From Acidimicrobiia bacterium (lineage in GTDB: Bacteria > Actinomycetota > Acidimicrobiia > Spongiisociales > ZC4RG35), in the NCBI GenBank assembly GCA_028284765.1, contig JANQRA010000002.1, positions 429,832-493,831 of the forward strand: DNA of 64,000 nucleotides, in the 5' to 3' direction. The notes below the pieces were generated by a model. The model was not told the origin of the DNA and did not search any database. It saw nothing but the letters and a program-made list of their open reading frames with translations. The position numbers and the translations under genes are program-made. Shown piece after piece: positions 1 through 7,965 of this stretch. Within the stretch, counting starts at the first letter, position 1. Every line of letters starts with the position of its first letter.

Positions 1-329
1 TCTTCAGGAATCTCGTAGGTGGTTGCCAAGCGATAGACCTTCTCGTTGGCGTCGACATACTCGGCGGCTGCCTCGGGTTCGAAGGCCGAGACCTCGCTGC
101 TGGGAACGACCCAGACGCTCACGCCTTCTCCCCTTCGCGTGTATACGTCACGCGCATTCTGCAAGGCGGTTCTTGCGTCGGGGGCGTGCAGAGACCCGAT
201 GTGAACGTGTGAGATCCCACGACGAGCCCTCACGAAGACCTCCCACATCGGCCAGCCCTCTGACGAACCTTCCACCCGTTCTTCCAGCTCAGCTTTCTCT
301 CCGGGTGCCACCGGAACGTCGTATGTCAC
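1..329 (-). CDS. paaB: Phenylacetyl-CoA epoxidase subunit PaaB (partial)
   Basis: This is the structural subunit of the ring 1,2-phenylacetyl-CoA epoxidase, the multicomponent oxygenase of aerobic phenylacetate breakdown. The 109 visible codons contain [26 protein letters not shown] and [15 protein letters not shown], which are the hallmark PaaB strings. The GTG start at 329 overlaps the paaA stop (GTGA), indicating translational coupling. The gene runs off the left edge of the window, so the C-terminus and any paaC-E genes are not seen. Confidence 0.93.
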   Translation of the reverse strand, partial: MTYDVPVAPGEKAELEERVEGSSEGWPMWEVFVRARRGISHVHIGSLHAPDARTALQNARDVYTRRGEGVSVWVVPSSEVSAFEPEAAAEYVDANEKVYRLATTYEIPE

Positions 330-1252
330 GCTGCCCTCCTCTGCTGCTTTGCGGCGTGTGCGCTGGCTGCCTCCCGCACCCACGTGCCTTCGTCCCACGC
401 CCGCTTCTTGTGCTCAACGCGGTCTCGGTTCATCGGACCACTGCCCCTGACGACCCTCCAAAACTCTTCCCAATCGATCGGACCGAAGTCGTAGTGACCG
501 CGTTCCTCGTTCCACTTGAGATCTGGGTCGGGGATCCTCAAACCGAGATAGTCGGCCTGAGGCACGGTCATGTCGACGAACTGTTGGCGCAGATCGTCAT
601 TCGTGACTCGCTTGATCTTCCAGGCCATCGACTGCTCGGTATGGGGCGAGTCCGAGTCGTTTGGGCCGAACATCATCAGCGACGGCCACCACCAGCGATC
701 GATTGCATCCTGCGCCATTGCCTTCTGCTCTTCGGAGCCCTGGCAAAGTCTGATCAGAAGCTCATATCCCTGTCGCTGGTGGAACGACTCTTCCTTGCAT
801 ATACGGACCATGGCCCGCGAGTAGGGGCCGTAAGAGCAACGGGTCAACATAACCTGGTTGGTGATGGCTGCCCCATCAACGAGCCAACCGATGGTACCCA
901 TATCAGCCCAGCTGAGGGTGGGGTAGTTGAAGATCGACGAGTACTTGTGCTTGCCCTGATGGAGAAGCTCCTGAAGGTCATTGCGTTTGACTCCGAGAGT
1001 CTCCGCAGCCGAATAGAGGTAGAGGCCGTGTCCGGCTTCGTCCTGAACCTTGGCCATGAGGATGGCCTTTCGATGAAGGCTCGGAGCCCTTGTGATCCAA
1101 TTGCCCTCCGGCTGCATTCCGATGACCTCGGAATGCGCATGTTGGGCTATCTGACGGATGAGAGTCTTGCGATAACCCTCTGGCATCCAATCTGACGGTT
1201 CGATCTTCGATTCTGAGTCGATGATCTCCTGAAAACGCGCGGGCGGCGCCAT
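326..1252 (-). CDS. paaA: Phenylacetyl-CoA epoxidase catalytic subunit PaaA
   Basis: Catalytic diiron subunit that epoxidises phenylacetyl-CoA. Family strings are [45 protein letters not shown] and [11 protein letters not shown]; the last two carry diiron ligands. The ATG at 1252 gives 308 residues, aligns with the N-terminus I recall for E. coli PaaA, and follows an AAGGGA Shine-Dalgarno. A GTG at 1303 would add 17 residues and is less likely. The gene heads the operon, is coupled to paaB, and lies about 65 bp downstream of a perfect palindrome that should be its operator. Confidence 0.95.
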   Translation of the reverse strand: MAPPARFQEIIDSESKIEPSDWMPEGYRKTLIRQIAQHAHSEVIGMQPEGNWITRAPSLHRKAILMAKVQDEAGHGLYLYSAAETLGVKRNDLQELLHQGKHKYSSIFNYPTLSWADMGTIGWLVDGAAITNQVMLTRCSYGPYSRAMVRICKEESFHQRQGYELLIRLCQGSEEQKAMAQDAIDRWWWPSLMMFGPNDSDSPHTEQSMAWKIKRVTNDDLRQQFVDMTVPQADYLGLRIPDPDLKWNEERGHYDFGPIDWEEFWRVVRGSGPMNRDRVEHKKRAWDEGTWVREAASAHAAKQQRRAA

Positions 1253-1316
1253 TTGGTCCCTTCCGTGTCGATCGTTGGAGGAATTTCGATTTGTGTCTGA
1301 CACGGAAGGAACCGTA

Positions 1317-1336
1317 ACAAACGAACGTTCGTTTGT
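1317..1336. promoter_or_regulatory. TetR-type operator, candidate PaaR site
   Basis: The sequence ACAAACGAACGTTCGTTTGT is a perfect 20-bp palindrome. It contains two overlapping matches to the pseudopalindrome CNAACGNNCGTTNG that I recall for the TetR-family phenylacetyl-CoA sensor PaaR of Thermus. It lies just upstream of paaA, where a repressor relieved by phenylacetyl-CoA would act. The regulator gene is not in this window, so its identity is inferred. Confidence 0.75.
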
Positions 1337-1353
1337 CTATGGCGTTTGCGCTC

Positions 1354-3396
1354 TCACGCTGCGAGTCGGCTCATGAGTCGAGCCAATCCATCGTGGGTGA
1401 GAGACTGTGGCCCATCGCTGAGCGCTTGATCAGGGTCCGGATGCACTTCGACCATCAGGCCATGCGCGCCGGCGCCCACAGCTGCCATGGCAAGTGGATG
1501 TACCAGATCCCGATCACCAGCCGCATGCGACGGGTCGACGATCACTGGAAGATGTGAGCGTCGCTGAAGAACTGGGACCGCGGTTACATCGAGCGTGTTG
1601 CGAGCAGCCGTTTCGAAGGTCCGAATCCCACGCTCACACAAGATCACCCGCTGATTTCCGCCGGCCAGGATGTATTCCGCAGCCTGTAGAAGCTCGTCGA
1701 TCGATGCGCTGAGCCCGCGTTTCAGCAACACGGGCTTGTTCACCAATCCCACCTCGGACAGAAGCGCGAAGTTCTGCATGTTTCGGGCACCAATCTGGAG
1801 GACGTCGACCATGTCGGCCATTCGCTCCACATGTTCCGGTGCCCCCACCTCGGTAACCACAGGTAGGTCGTAAATACGGCCGGCCTCCGCCAGAAGCTCC
1901 ACGCCTTCCCACCCCAGACCTTGAAAGCTGTACGGACTGGTCCGTGGTTTGAAACAGCCACCCCTCAGCACATTTGCCCCCGATTCTTTGACTACTCGGG
2001 CAGTGGACATCACCTGATCTTCAGATTCGACCGAGCACGGCCCGGCAATCATGACCAGCTGGTCACCTCCGAACGCAACCCCTCGCACATCGACAATCGT
2101 GTCCCGGCCTTGCTCGGATCTCTCCGCCAACCTGGCTGAGCTTGCGGGTGAGGGCTTGCGGTCAACCGCAATCTCGCGAACCTGGAGAGGTGCTGATGGC
2201 GTTTCTACCCGATGCGGTCGAAGATCGGTTGAGGGATACGTCCCGAGAATTCGCAGGTAGGAAGTGTGGGTCTTCACAGCTGCGAGAGCCGATGCAACGT
2301 GAGGGTCAGCTCGATTCCCCTCGAGGTCGAGGTAGAAAAGCTCCTGCCACGGATCCTCGAGCAGCGGCCGGGACTCCAGCTTCACCAACGGGATCGAGGC
2401 CTTGGCGAATACGTCCAGGACCTTTGCCAGGGCGCCAGCGTCATTGCTGACTGTGAGCACAACTGAGGTCTTCGCGGGAACGTTTTCCGCCACTGGCACC
2501 GGAGTAAGGGAGACCGCAACGAAGCGAGTCTGGTTCGACGTCCTGGTGTTGATCTCATCCTCGATCACATCGAGGCCAAACAGATCCGCGGCTTGCTGGC
2601 CGGCGATTGCAGCGACGGTGGGGTTATTGATCTCAGCGATTCTCTGAGCGGACTTCGCAGTATCCGTCGTGTAGACGACTTCGACGTTCTTCAGCTCTGA
2701 CAAGAATTCGGCACATTGAGCGACGGCCTGTGGATGACCGTGGATCGTCTTGAGGTCGGCCAACTGTGAGCCGGGAACACCGAGAAGGCAGTGGACCACC
2801 TTGACCTTCACCTCTCCAACGATCGTCAGCTTGGTGTCCAGGAGTTGGTCGTACACCTCGGCGATAGCTCCCGAGGTGGTGTTTTCGATCGGAAGAACAC
2901 CGAGGTCGGCACGGCCTTCCTTCACGGCCGCGACCACTTCGGAGAAGCGATCACACGAAACCCAAGAACGCTTCTCGACCGTTGGAGTCAAGGAGAGAGC
3001 GGCCCTATGGCTGTTGGAACCGTCGACCCCTTGGATGGCGATGGTGACTTCAGAATTTGTCCCACTTTCGGCCTGCTGGGCGTGCTCGAACTGGACTCGG
3101 AGCGAGTCAGCCATGATCTGTTCCCAAAGGCGAGACACGAGATCTGGGTTCAGCGAGTGGTCCTTGGCTGCCGCTAGACGCTCCAGGATCACCTTCTGTT
3201 CGCGACTGTCATCGCGAAACGGGGTCCGGGTGAGACTCTTGTTGTCTGCAATTCGCCGAGCTACAGAATTGCGAGACGCGAGCAGCGACAGGATTTCATT
3301 GTCAATGCGATCTACTTCCTGGCGTAGATCGTCTATTCGAGGGCCTTCGGGTTCTGAGTTGGAAGAGTCGAGAATGCCGTACATCGGTATCTCCAT
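1354..3396 (-). CDS. Fused chorismate mutase / prephenate dehydratase / ACT / DAHP synthase
   Basis: One uninterrupted 680-residue frame holds four domains. Residues about 20-100 are an AroQ-type chorismate mutase (IDDLRQEVDRIDNEILSLL). Residues 115-297 are prephenate dehydratase with the TRF motif at 291-293. Residues 309-390 are an ACT domain with GAL and ESRP (341-344), the phenylalanine-binding signature. Residues 430-680 are a type I-beta DAHP synthase (AGPCS, FKPRTSPYSFQGLG, GARNMQN, VIVDPSHAAG). The chain thus joins the first step of the shikimate pathway to the two steps that turn chorismate into phenylpyruvate. CM-PDT and CM-DAHPS fusions are well known; all activities on one chain is unusual. 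A Phe-rich leader and terminator precede it, and tyrA is divergent. The alternative start at M5 changes little. Confidence 0.93.
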   Translation of the reverse strand: MEIPMYGILDSSNSEPEGPRIDDLRQEVDRIDNEILSLLASRNSVARRIADNKSLTRTPFRDDSREQKVILERLAAAKDHSLNPDLVSRLWEQIMADSLRVQFEHAQQAESGTNSEVTIAIQGVDGSNSHRAALSLTPTVEKRSWVSCDRFSEVVAAVKEGRADLGVLPIENTTSGAIAEVYDQLLDTKLTIVGEVKVKVVHCLLGVPGSQLADLKTIHGHPQAVAQCAEFLSELKNVEVVYTTDTAKSAQRIAEINNPTVAAIAGQQAADLFGLDVIEDEINTRTSNQTRFVAVSLTPVPVAENVPAKTSVVLTVSNDAGALAKVLDVFAKASIPLVKLESRPLLEDPWQELFYLDLEGNRADPHVASALAAVKTHTSYLRILGTYPSTDLRPHRVETPSAPLQVREIAVDRKPSPASSARLAERSEQGRDTIVDVRGVAFGGDQLVMIAGPCSVESEDQVMSTARVVKESGANVLRGGCFKPRTSPYSFQGLGWEGVELLAEAGRIYDLPVVTEVGAPEHVERMADMVDVLQIGARNMQNFALLSEVGLVNKPVLLKRGLSASIDELLQAAEYILAGGNQRVILCERGIRTFETAARNTLDVTAVPVLQRRSHLPVIVDPSHAAGDRDLVHPLAMAAVGAGAHGLMVEVHPDPDQALSDGPQSLTHDGLARLMSRLAA

Positions 3397-3451
3397 GAAG
3401 TGACGGCGCGCGGTGCGCTAAGGGTGGACGAATGATCAGCGGAGGTGGGGT

Positions 3452-3470
3452 AAAACGGCGCTACGCGCCG
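3452..3470 (-). terminator. Attenuator terminator of the phenylalanine leader
   Basis: On the minus strand CGGCGC-GTA-GCGCCG forms a 6-bp GC stem (3456-3470) followed directly by TTTT (3452-3455) and lies upstream of the fusion gene start. The leader-peptide stop codon is in the loop. The minus-strand segment GCGCT inside the leader ORF (near 3487-3493) can pair with AGCGC of the 3' arm, giving a possible antiterminator. A second pairing, AGAACAGC with GCTGTTCT inside the leader, could form the alternative hairpin. Confidence 0.75.
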
Positions 3471-3538
3471 AAATAGCCGTCAAAGAACAGCGCGAAGTGG
3501 GACCGAGCGTCCCGAGCGGTGTTGGCTGTTCTCTTCAT
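3461..3538 (-). CDS. Phenylalanine-rich leader peptide (attenuation peptide)
   Basis: This 25-codon ORF lies between the predicted promoter and the aromatic fusion gene. It begins ATG AAG AGA ACA after a GGGGA Shine-Dalgarno and ends TAG within the terminator loop. Residues 14-23 read HFALFFDGYF: four Phe and one Tyr in ten residues, immediately before the terminator. That is the layout of enterobacterial pheL-type leaders, where stalling at Phe codons under starvation favours an antiterminator. The peptide has no function expected beyond being translated. The assignment rests on position and composition; I know of no homologue. Confidence 0.82.
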   Translation of the reverse strand: MKRTANTARDARSHFALFFDGYFGA

Positions 3539-3547
3539 GAATCCCCG

Positions 3548-3576
3548 ATTGTGTCGGTAAAAACGTTTCCCGTCAA
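3548..3576 (-). promoter_or_regulatory. Promoter of the leader and fusion gene
   Basis: On the minus strand TTGACG (3571-3576) and CACAAT (3548-3553) are separated by exactly 17 bp, giving a good -35 and a fair -10 for a housekeeping sigma factor. Transcription would begin just upstream of the leader-peptide Shine-Dalgarno. A divergent TATTGT at 3583-3588 could serve tyrA, whose ATG at 3598 would then be nearly leaderless. Confidence 0.65.
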
Positions 3577-3597
3577 GACCCCTATTGTCTGGCTGCC

Positions 3598-4605
3598 ATG
3601 GATCCAGGTCGCGCACACATCTTTGGTACCGGTCTCATCGGCGCTTCCGTTGGACTCGGTCTGCGACGTCTCGGTTGGGAAGTGGGCGGCTGGGACCCTG
3701 ATTCCTCTGCATTGGTTGGGGCCAAGAACCGGGGAGCACTGACGCTCGCACTCGACGGACCCGACCCAGGAGGGGCCGATCTCGTGGTGCTTGCCGCTCC
3801 CCCATCGGCTGTCATGACACAACTCGGCATGCTCGAAACCGATGCTCTGGTGACCGACGTTGCGGGGGTCAAGGGACCCGTCGTGGAGGCGGCCGATCAT
3901 CTCTCCAGATTCGTCGGAGGCCACCCCATGGCAGGTGGCGAGACCAGCGGTGCATCGATGGCATCGGCCTCTCTATTCCAAGGGGCAACCTGGGTGGTCA
4001 CCACCGATGGCGCGGACAACTCGGAGATCCAATCGGTGACAGGACTCGCTGCAGCACTGGGTGCGAACCCTGTGACCATGACCGCCGGAGAACACGACGC
4101 GGCCGTGGCCCGGATCAGTCACCTGCCTCATGTCCTGGCCGTAGTCCTCATGAACATGAATCGTTCCGAGGTTGAAGCCATTGCGGGAGGAGGGTTCCGC
4201 GATCTGACTCGTGTAGCCGCCGGCGATACCAACCTATGGCTCGACATCCTCACGAGCAACAGAGAAGCTTTGAACGCTGTCATCGCCGATCTCCGCACAC
4301 GACTGGATCGTTGGACATCAGGCGAACGGGATGACCTGCATTCACTTCTGGAGAACGCTCGGAAACGACGTCTCGACCTGGGTGAACACAACACTCAGAT
4401 TCGGGTCGTACTCCTCGACAAGCCCGGCGAGATTGCGCGTGTCGGTCACGCCTTGGAGAAGAGCAAGGTGGACGTACGTGATCTTCAGCTGCGTCACGGC
4501 GAGCACGGCGGCGGTGGCGTTCTCACGATTTCTGTGCGCCGGGATGGACGGGACCCTCTCGTGAAGGCGTTGACCGATGAGGGTTTTGAGATTCAGTCTG
4601 GCTGA
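3598..4605 (+). CDS. tyrA: Prephenate dehydrogenase with ACT domain
   Basis: Oxidatively decarboxylates prephenate to 4-hydroxyphenylpyruvate for tyrosine synthesis. The Rossmann motif GTGLIG is at residues 10-15, and GGHPMAGGE is the conserved substrate-domain string. A C-terminal ACT domain starts near residue 265 (IRVVLLDKPGEIARV) and probably senses tyrosine. It is divergent from the phenylalanine-branch fusion, so the two prephenate-consuming activities share one 200-bp control region. No Shine-Dalgarno is evident before the ATG. Confidence 0.93.
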   Translation: MDPGRAHIFGTGLIGASVGLGLRRLGWEVGGWDPDSSALVGAKNRGALTLALDGPDPGGADLVVLAAPPSAVMTQLGMLETDALVTDVAGVKGPVVEAADHLSRFVGGHPMAGGETSGASMASASLFQGATWVVTTDGADNSEIQSVTGLAAALGANPVTMTAGEHDAAVARISHLPHVLAVVLMNMNRSEVEAIAGGGFRDLTRVAAGDTNLWLDILTSNREALNAVIADLRTRLDRWTSGERDDLHSLLENARKRRLDLGEHNTQIRVVLLDKPGEIARVGHALEKSKVDVRDLQLRHGEHGGGGVLTISVRRDGRDPLVKALTDEGFEIQSG

Positions 4606-4651
4606 ACTCGGCGGAACTGATCGTCGCTCAGGCGCGTCAAAGAGATCGAGG

Positions 4652-5239
4652 ATGAGACGAGTATTCACCGTTGCCGTGCTGGCAATCACGTTCTTGGGGC
4701 CGATGACAGCGCCTCCCGCCAAGGCATGTTCGTGCGTTCTTCCAGAGGACGTCCAGGAATGGGTCGACGATGCGGAGGCGGCGTTCGTAGGAACAATGAT
4801 TGACATCAGACGAGACGGCCTGGACGACTTCGAAGTGGAATACGTGGTCGAGGTGGAGACATGGGTCAAAGGCGACGCTGGAGATCCCATCACGGTGATC
4901 TCAGGCCAAGGAAGCGGCGACTGTGGATTCGGCGACCAACGCGGTGCCAGGATGGGCGCGCTCTTGCACCAAGAAGGCGACCAGCTGTACAGCAACATCT
5001 GCAGCCAAATCGACCCTGAGACCCTGCTCGCTTCCGCAAAGGAGCCCACGGCAGGTCCGACCGAACCGACCACTCCACCCCTCGTCGTCGAGCCTGAAGC
5101 CCTTCAACCCGAAGAGTCCAACACTCAGATAGTCGCAATGGTGGTCCTCGGTGCGACCCTCATTGGCCTTGTCCTGCTGATCACAATGACGAAGGGGCCC
5201 CACAGGGCCCCTTCGTCGGACAGAGACGGTTCGGGTTAG
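4652..5239 (+). CDS. Secreted NTR/TIMP-like protein with C-terminal membrane helix
   Basis: The 195-residue product begins with a signal peptide (RRVFTVAVLAITFLG) ending at AKA. The mature N-terminus would be CSCVLPEDVQEWVDDAEAAF, which resembles the Cys-x-Cys start of netrin/TIMP-like domains. A Pro/Thr/Glu-rich stretch follows, then one membrane helix (IVAMVVLGATLIGLVLLIT). The start at 4652 is chosen over 4577 because it begins the signal peptide, follows GAGG and avoids overlap with tyrA. The last codons lie in a perfect hairpin shared with the convergent neighbour. The function is unknown; extracellular binding or inhibition is a guess from the fold. Confidence 0.7.
   Translation: MRRVFTVAVLAITFLGPMTAPPAKACSCVLPEDVQEWVDDAEAAFVGTMIDIRRDGLDDFEVEYVVEVETWVKGDAGDPITVISGQGSGDCGFGDQRGARMGALLHQEGDQLYSNICSQIDPETLLASAKEPTAGPTEPTTPPLVVEPEALQPEESNTQIVAMVVLGATLIGLVLLITMTKGPHRAPSSDRDGSG
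5188..5217. terminator. Hairpin between convergent genes, likely bidirectional terminator
   Basis: GACGAAGGGGCCC (5188-5200), loop CACA, and its exact complement (5205-5217) form a perfect 13-bp stem. There is no clear U tract on either side. It lies inside the last codons of the plus-strand gene and just past the stop of the minus-strand gene, where a two-way terminator would be expected. Confidence 0.6.
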
Positions 5240-5916
5240 CCGCCCAGGTACTCGACGGTGACCTTGATAACGGGGTTGTCCCAGTCGTGCACGGAGGGGT
5301 CGAGATCTGCCCGACCCTTGATGCCGTGGTGAACCTTGACGACGCCATTCTCGGCGATCGCAGGGTTCGACATGCCTGTCTGACCCAGACCATCACAAGG
5401 TGGAACCAAGTCGGCATAGGCCTCAGTGTTCTTCTCGGAGCCGGCGTCGTAGGCACGTCCGTAGAAGGTCCGGACGTCGGCACCACCAAGACGCGCATTT
5501 CGAATTGAAGCGAACCCGTCGTTGGTGCAGATGAGCATCCCAGCCAAACTCAGCCGCGAACCTCGTGAGTCTGACCCGATGATCACCTCGGCCGAACCAC
5601 CGGGAGCGATCGGGCCTCCACCAGCAACCGCAACCTGATTCACGAGCGAGTTGGCATTCAGCTCGTCCACAAGCACCGGAACACCGCCATTCTCAGCGAG
5701 CTGAGCGAGACCAGGAGACGCTGCCCGTCGATGTCGCCACAGTCGGAAACTCCGGTCATGGGTAGCCACAACCATTGGAGTCATAAGTTGACCGTCGGTC
5801 AGATTGGTGATTGTCACCCGAAACGTGGGCTCCTCGTAATCGCTGGCTGATGCCGGCACCACCATCAGCGTCATCAACATTGCCAACGCAACCACGATCG
5901 TCGTTGATCGCTTCAT
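5236..5916 (-). CDS. Secreted spondin-domain protein
   Basis: The 226-residue product has a signal peptide (TTIVVALAMLMTLMVVPASA). Its body matches the bacterial spondin_N pattern: FRVTITNLTDGQLMTPMVVATH, then a segment of the type SPGLAQLAENGGVPVLV, and a C-terminal beta-rich end. Such domains are predicted extracellular beta-sandwiches; the ligand is unknown. It converges with the NTR-like gene, overlapping at the stop codons, and is divergent from a two-component system that might control it. Confidence 0.8.
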   Translation of the reverse strand: MKRSTTIVVALAMLMTLMVVPASASDYEEPTFRVTITNLTDGQLMTPMVVATHDRSFRLWRHRRAASPGLAQLAENGGVPVLVDELNANSLVNQVAVAGGGPIAPGGSAEVIIGSDSRGSRLSLAGMLICTNDGFASIRNARLGGADVRTFYGRAYDAGSEKNTEAYADLVPPCDGLGQTGMSNPAIAENGVVKVHHGIKGRADLDPSVHDWDNPVIKVTVEYLGG

Positions 5917-6043
5917 TGTCTTTCCTCCTCATTTAGGACGGATAGCTGATGATTCGGGACATGTCTCACAACGCTGACAACCACTCCTAAACGTTCTCGA
6001 AACAGATATGGCGCTCACGGAATCACCCCATAGGTTCAACCCG

Positions 6044-6742
6044 ATGACAACATCGGTTGCGGGCAAGCGAGTTCTAGTTGTCGACGACGAGGAGACCGTT
6101 CGCGATGTCGTGGCTGCCTACTTAGGTCGAGAAGGGTTCGAGGTCGAGACAGTCTCAGATGGAGCTGCGGCGTTGACGAGCTTCGAGCGACGAGCACCTG
6201 ACATGATCGTCCTCGATGTCATGCTGCCGCGCCACAGCGGTCTTGAAGTGCTCATGGCCGTAAGGAGGATCAGCACGACCCCGGTGATTCTGCTGACTGC
6301 ACGAACCGAAGAAGCCGACCGGGTTGTCGGACTGGAACTCGGAGCGGATGACTACGTGGTCAAACCATTCTCACCACGCGAGGTCGTGGCGAGGGTGAAA
6401 GCGGTCCTCAAGCGGGTGGGACGTCAGGAGTCCATCAGCGACAGACTCGAGTTCGAAGGGATGACTATCGACGGAGCAACACGAACCGTCCAAGTCGGCC
6501 AAACGCACCCCGAATTGACCCCGAGGGAGTTCGATCTTCTCTACTTTCTGGCGAGCTCACCCAGACAGGTTTTCTCACGCCATCAACTACTCGAGCACGT
6601 GTGGGAGTCGTCACCTGAATGGCAAGACCCAGCAACCGTGACGGTCCACATCGGTCGACTCAGACACAAGCTCGAAGCCGACCCCCTCGAGCCGCGTTGG
6701 ATCGGCACCGTCTGGGGAGTCGGCTACAGGTTCGAGCCATGA
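6044..6742 (+). CDS. OmpR/PhoB-family response regulator
   Basis: The receiver domain spans residues about 8-120 with acidic pocket VVDDEE, phosphoacceptor Asp58 in IVLDVMLPRHSG and the conserved Lys in VVKPFS. The C-terminal winged helix (LTPREFDLLYFLASSPRQVFSRHQLLEHVW) is a trans_reg_C DNA-binding domain. The ATG at 6044 is preferred because the receiver starts a few residues later; 6008 would add 12 residues. Neither has a convincing Shine-Dalgarno. The stop overlaps the kinase start (ATGA), so the pair is cotranslated. The target genes are unknown. Confidence 0.93.
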   Translation: MTTSVAGKRVLVVDDEETVRDVVAAYLGREGFEVETVSDGAAALTSFERRAPDMIVLDVMLPRHSGLEVLMAVRRISTTPVILLTARTEEADRVVGLELGADDYVVKPFSPREVVARVKAVLKRVGRQESISDRLEFEGMTIDGATRTVQVGQTHPELTPREFDLLYFLASSPRQVFSRHQLLEHVWESSPEWQDPATVTVHIGRLRHKLEADPLEPRWIGTVWGVGYRFEP

Positions 6743-7965
6743 GAGCCTTCTCTTGGGGCATGGCGGCCGTTCTCTTCGGTCTCGCCCTTCTGGAGGTCAG
6801 CATGCAGCCGACTTGGCCAGAACGGCTGGAGTTAGGTCTGATTTTCCTATTGATGACGATCTCGATGGGGGCAGCTGCGAAGTGGCTACCCGTAGCCGCC
6901 AGACGAAACAGGTCGATCAAGGTGACTGTGGCGGTGCTCTCGCTTGCCGCATTCTCGATCGTCATTCTTGGTGCACTGGCGGTTGGGAATCGGATGTTCC
7001 TTTCGAGCCACGACCTGAATCTTCTGCTGGTGGTGATTGCCTTTGGCCTCGTGAGTGCCATCGGGTTTGCGCTCGCGGTGAGTGGCCCGTTGACCCGCGA
7101 TCTCGACAAGCTGTCAACTAGTGCGGGAATAGTTGCCACGGGAGACCTGAGTCCCCACCTTGACCTGGACCGTCAAGACGAGATAGGCCAACTCAGCCTC
7201 TCTCTCAACAGGATGGTTACCCAGCTCGAGGACGCTGAGACGGCACGACGAGAGTTCTTCTCGGCTGTGGGGCACGACCTGAGGACCCCGATCTCCTCGA
7301 TCAGAGCGTCGGTGGAGTCAATCAGGGACGGTGTTGCCGAAGATCCCGACTCCCTCCTTCAAGCGGTGGAGCGCGACATAAGCATCCTGTCCAACCTCGT
7401 CGAAGACATCTTCCTGCTTGCCAAGCTCGATTCCGGCGTACAAGAGGTCATCGCCGAGATCATCGACGTCACCGAGATCGCCGACGAGACGCTCGAGGTG
7501 TGCAGACCAGTTGCCGCGAGACGCGGCGTCCAAGTCATCGTCGAATCTGCCGAACGACTCCTGGCGAACGGCGATAGCCGCTCCTTGGGAAGAGCGCTCC
7601 GCAACCTCGTTGACAATGCCGTGCGTCATGCTCCGGACGGATCTGTCGTGACGGTGGCCGTTCAATCTCATGCCGATGCGATCCATGTCGAAGTCAGGGA
7701 CGAGGGCCACGGCTTCGATGATGAGTTTGCCAAGGTCGCTTTTGAGCGTTTCACCCGGTCAGAGTCCGATCGCGGCCGTTCTACCGGGGGTTCGGGCCTT
7801 GGGCTCGCTATAGCCAAAGGTCTGATTGAGACTATGGACGGCTCGATCTGGATTGATGCCAAGGGACCCGGCGGGTCCGTAGTGCTGGAGCTACCGGCGA
7901 TCAGGCCAGAGCGACCAGATCTAGAAGCTCCTCGTCGAAGTACTTCATCTCTCCATCCGGCATGA
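6739..7965 (+). CDS. Sensor histidine kinase
   Basis: This 408-residue membrane kinase has several N-terminal hydrophobic segments (MRAFSWGMAAVLFGLALL; LLLVVIAFGLVSAIGFALAV). They are followed by a HAMP domain, a HisKA domain with phosphoacceptor His in AVGHDLRTPISSIRAS, and a HATPase with N box (LRNLVDNAVRHA) and G boxes (DEGHGF, GGSGLGLAIAKGL). The start at 6739 forms ATGA with the response-regulator stop. The last 65 nt overlap the 3' end of the convergent ABC-F gene. The signal is unknown. Confidence 0.93.
   Translation: MRAFSWGMAAVLFGLALLEVSMQPTWPERLELGLIFLLMTISMGAAAKWLPVAARRNRSIKVTVAVLSLAAFSIVILGALAVGNRMFLSSHDLNLLLVVIAFGLVSAIGFALAVSGPLTRDLDKLSTSAGIVATGDLSPHLDLDRQDEIGQLSLSLNRMVTQLEDAETARREFFSAVGHDLRTPISSIRASVESIRDGVAEDPDSLLQAVERDISILSNLVEDIFLLAKLDSGVQEVIAEIIDVTEIADETLEVCRPVAARRGVQVIVESAERLLANGDSRSLGRALRNLVDNAVRHAPDGSVVTVAVQSHADAIHVEVRDEGHGFDDEFAKVAFERFTRSESDRGRSTGGSGLGLAIAKGLIETMDGSIWIDAKGPGGSVVLELPAIRPERPDLEAPRRSTSSLHPA

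Noticed and set aside
23-1195. A 390-codon open frame on the plus strand opposite paaA/paaB
   Set aside because: It is antisense to two confidently identified genes, has no recognisable motif and an Arg/Pro/His-rich composition typical of GC-rich antisense frames.
1261-1307. TTCCGTGTC...GACACGGAA inverted repeat at the paaA 5' end
   Set aside because: The 9-bp arms are 29 bp apart and overlap the upstream GTG option; it could be a weak mRNA hairpin but gives no clear function beside the much better palindrome at 1317-1336.
4577-4651. Upstream start for the NTR-like gene
   Set aside because: It would add 25 residues before the signal peptide and overlap tyrA; ATG 4652 has a Shine-Dalgarno and starts the signal peptide.
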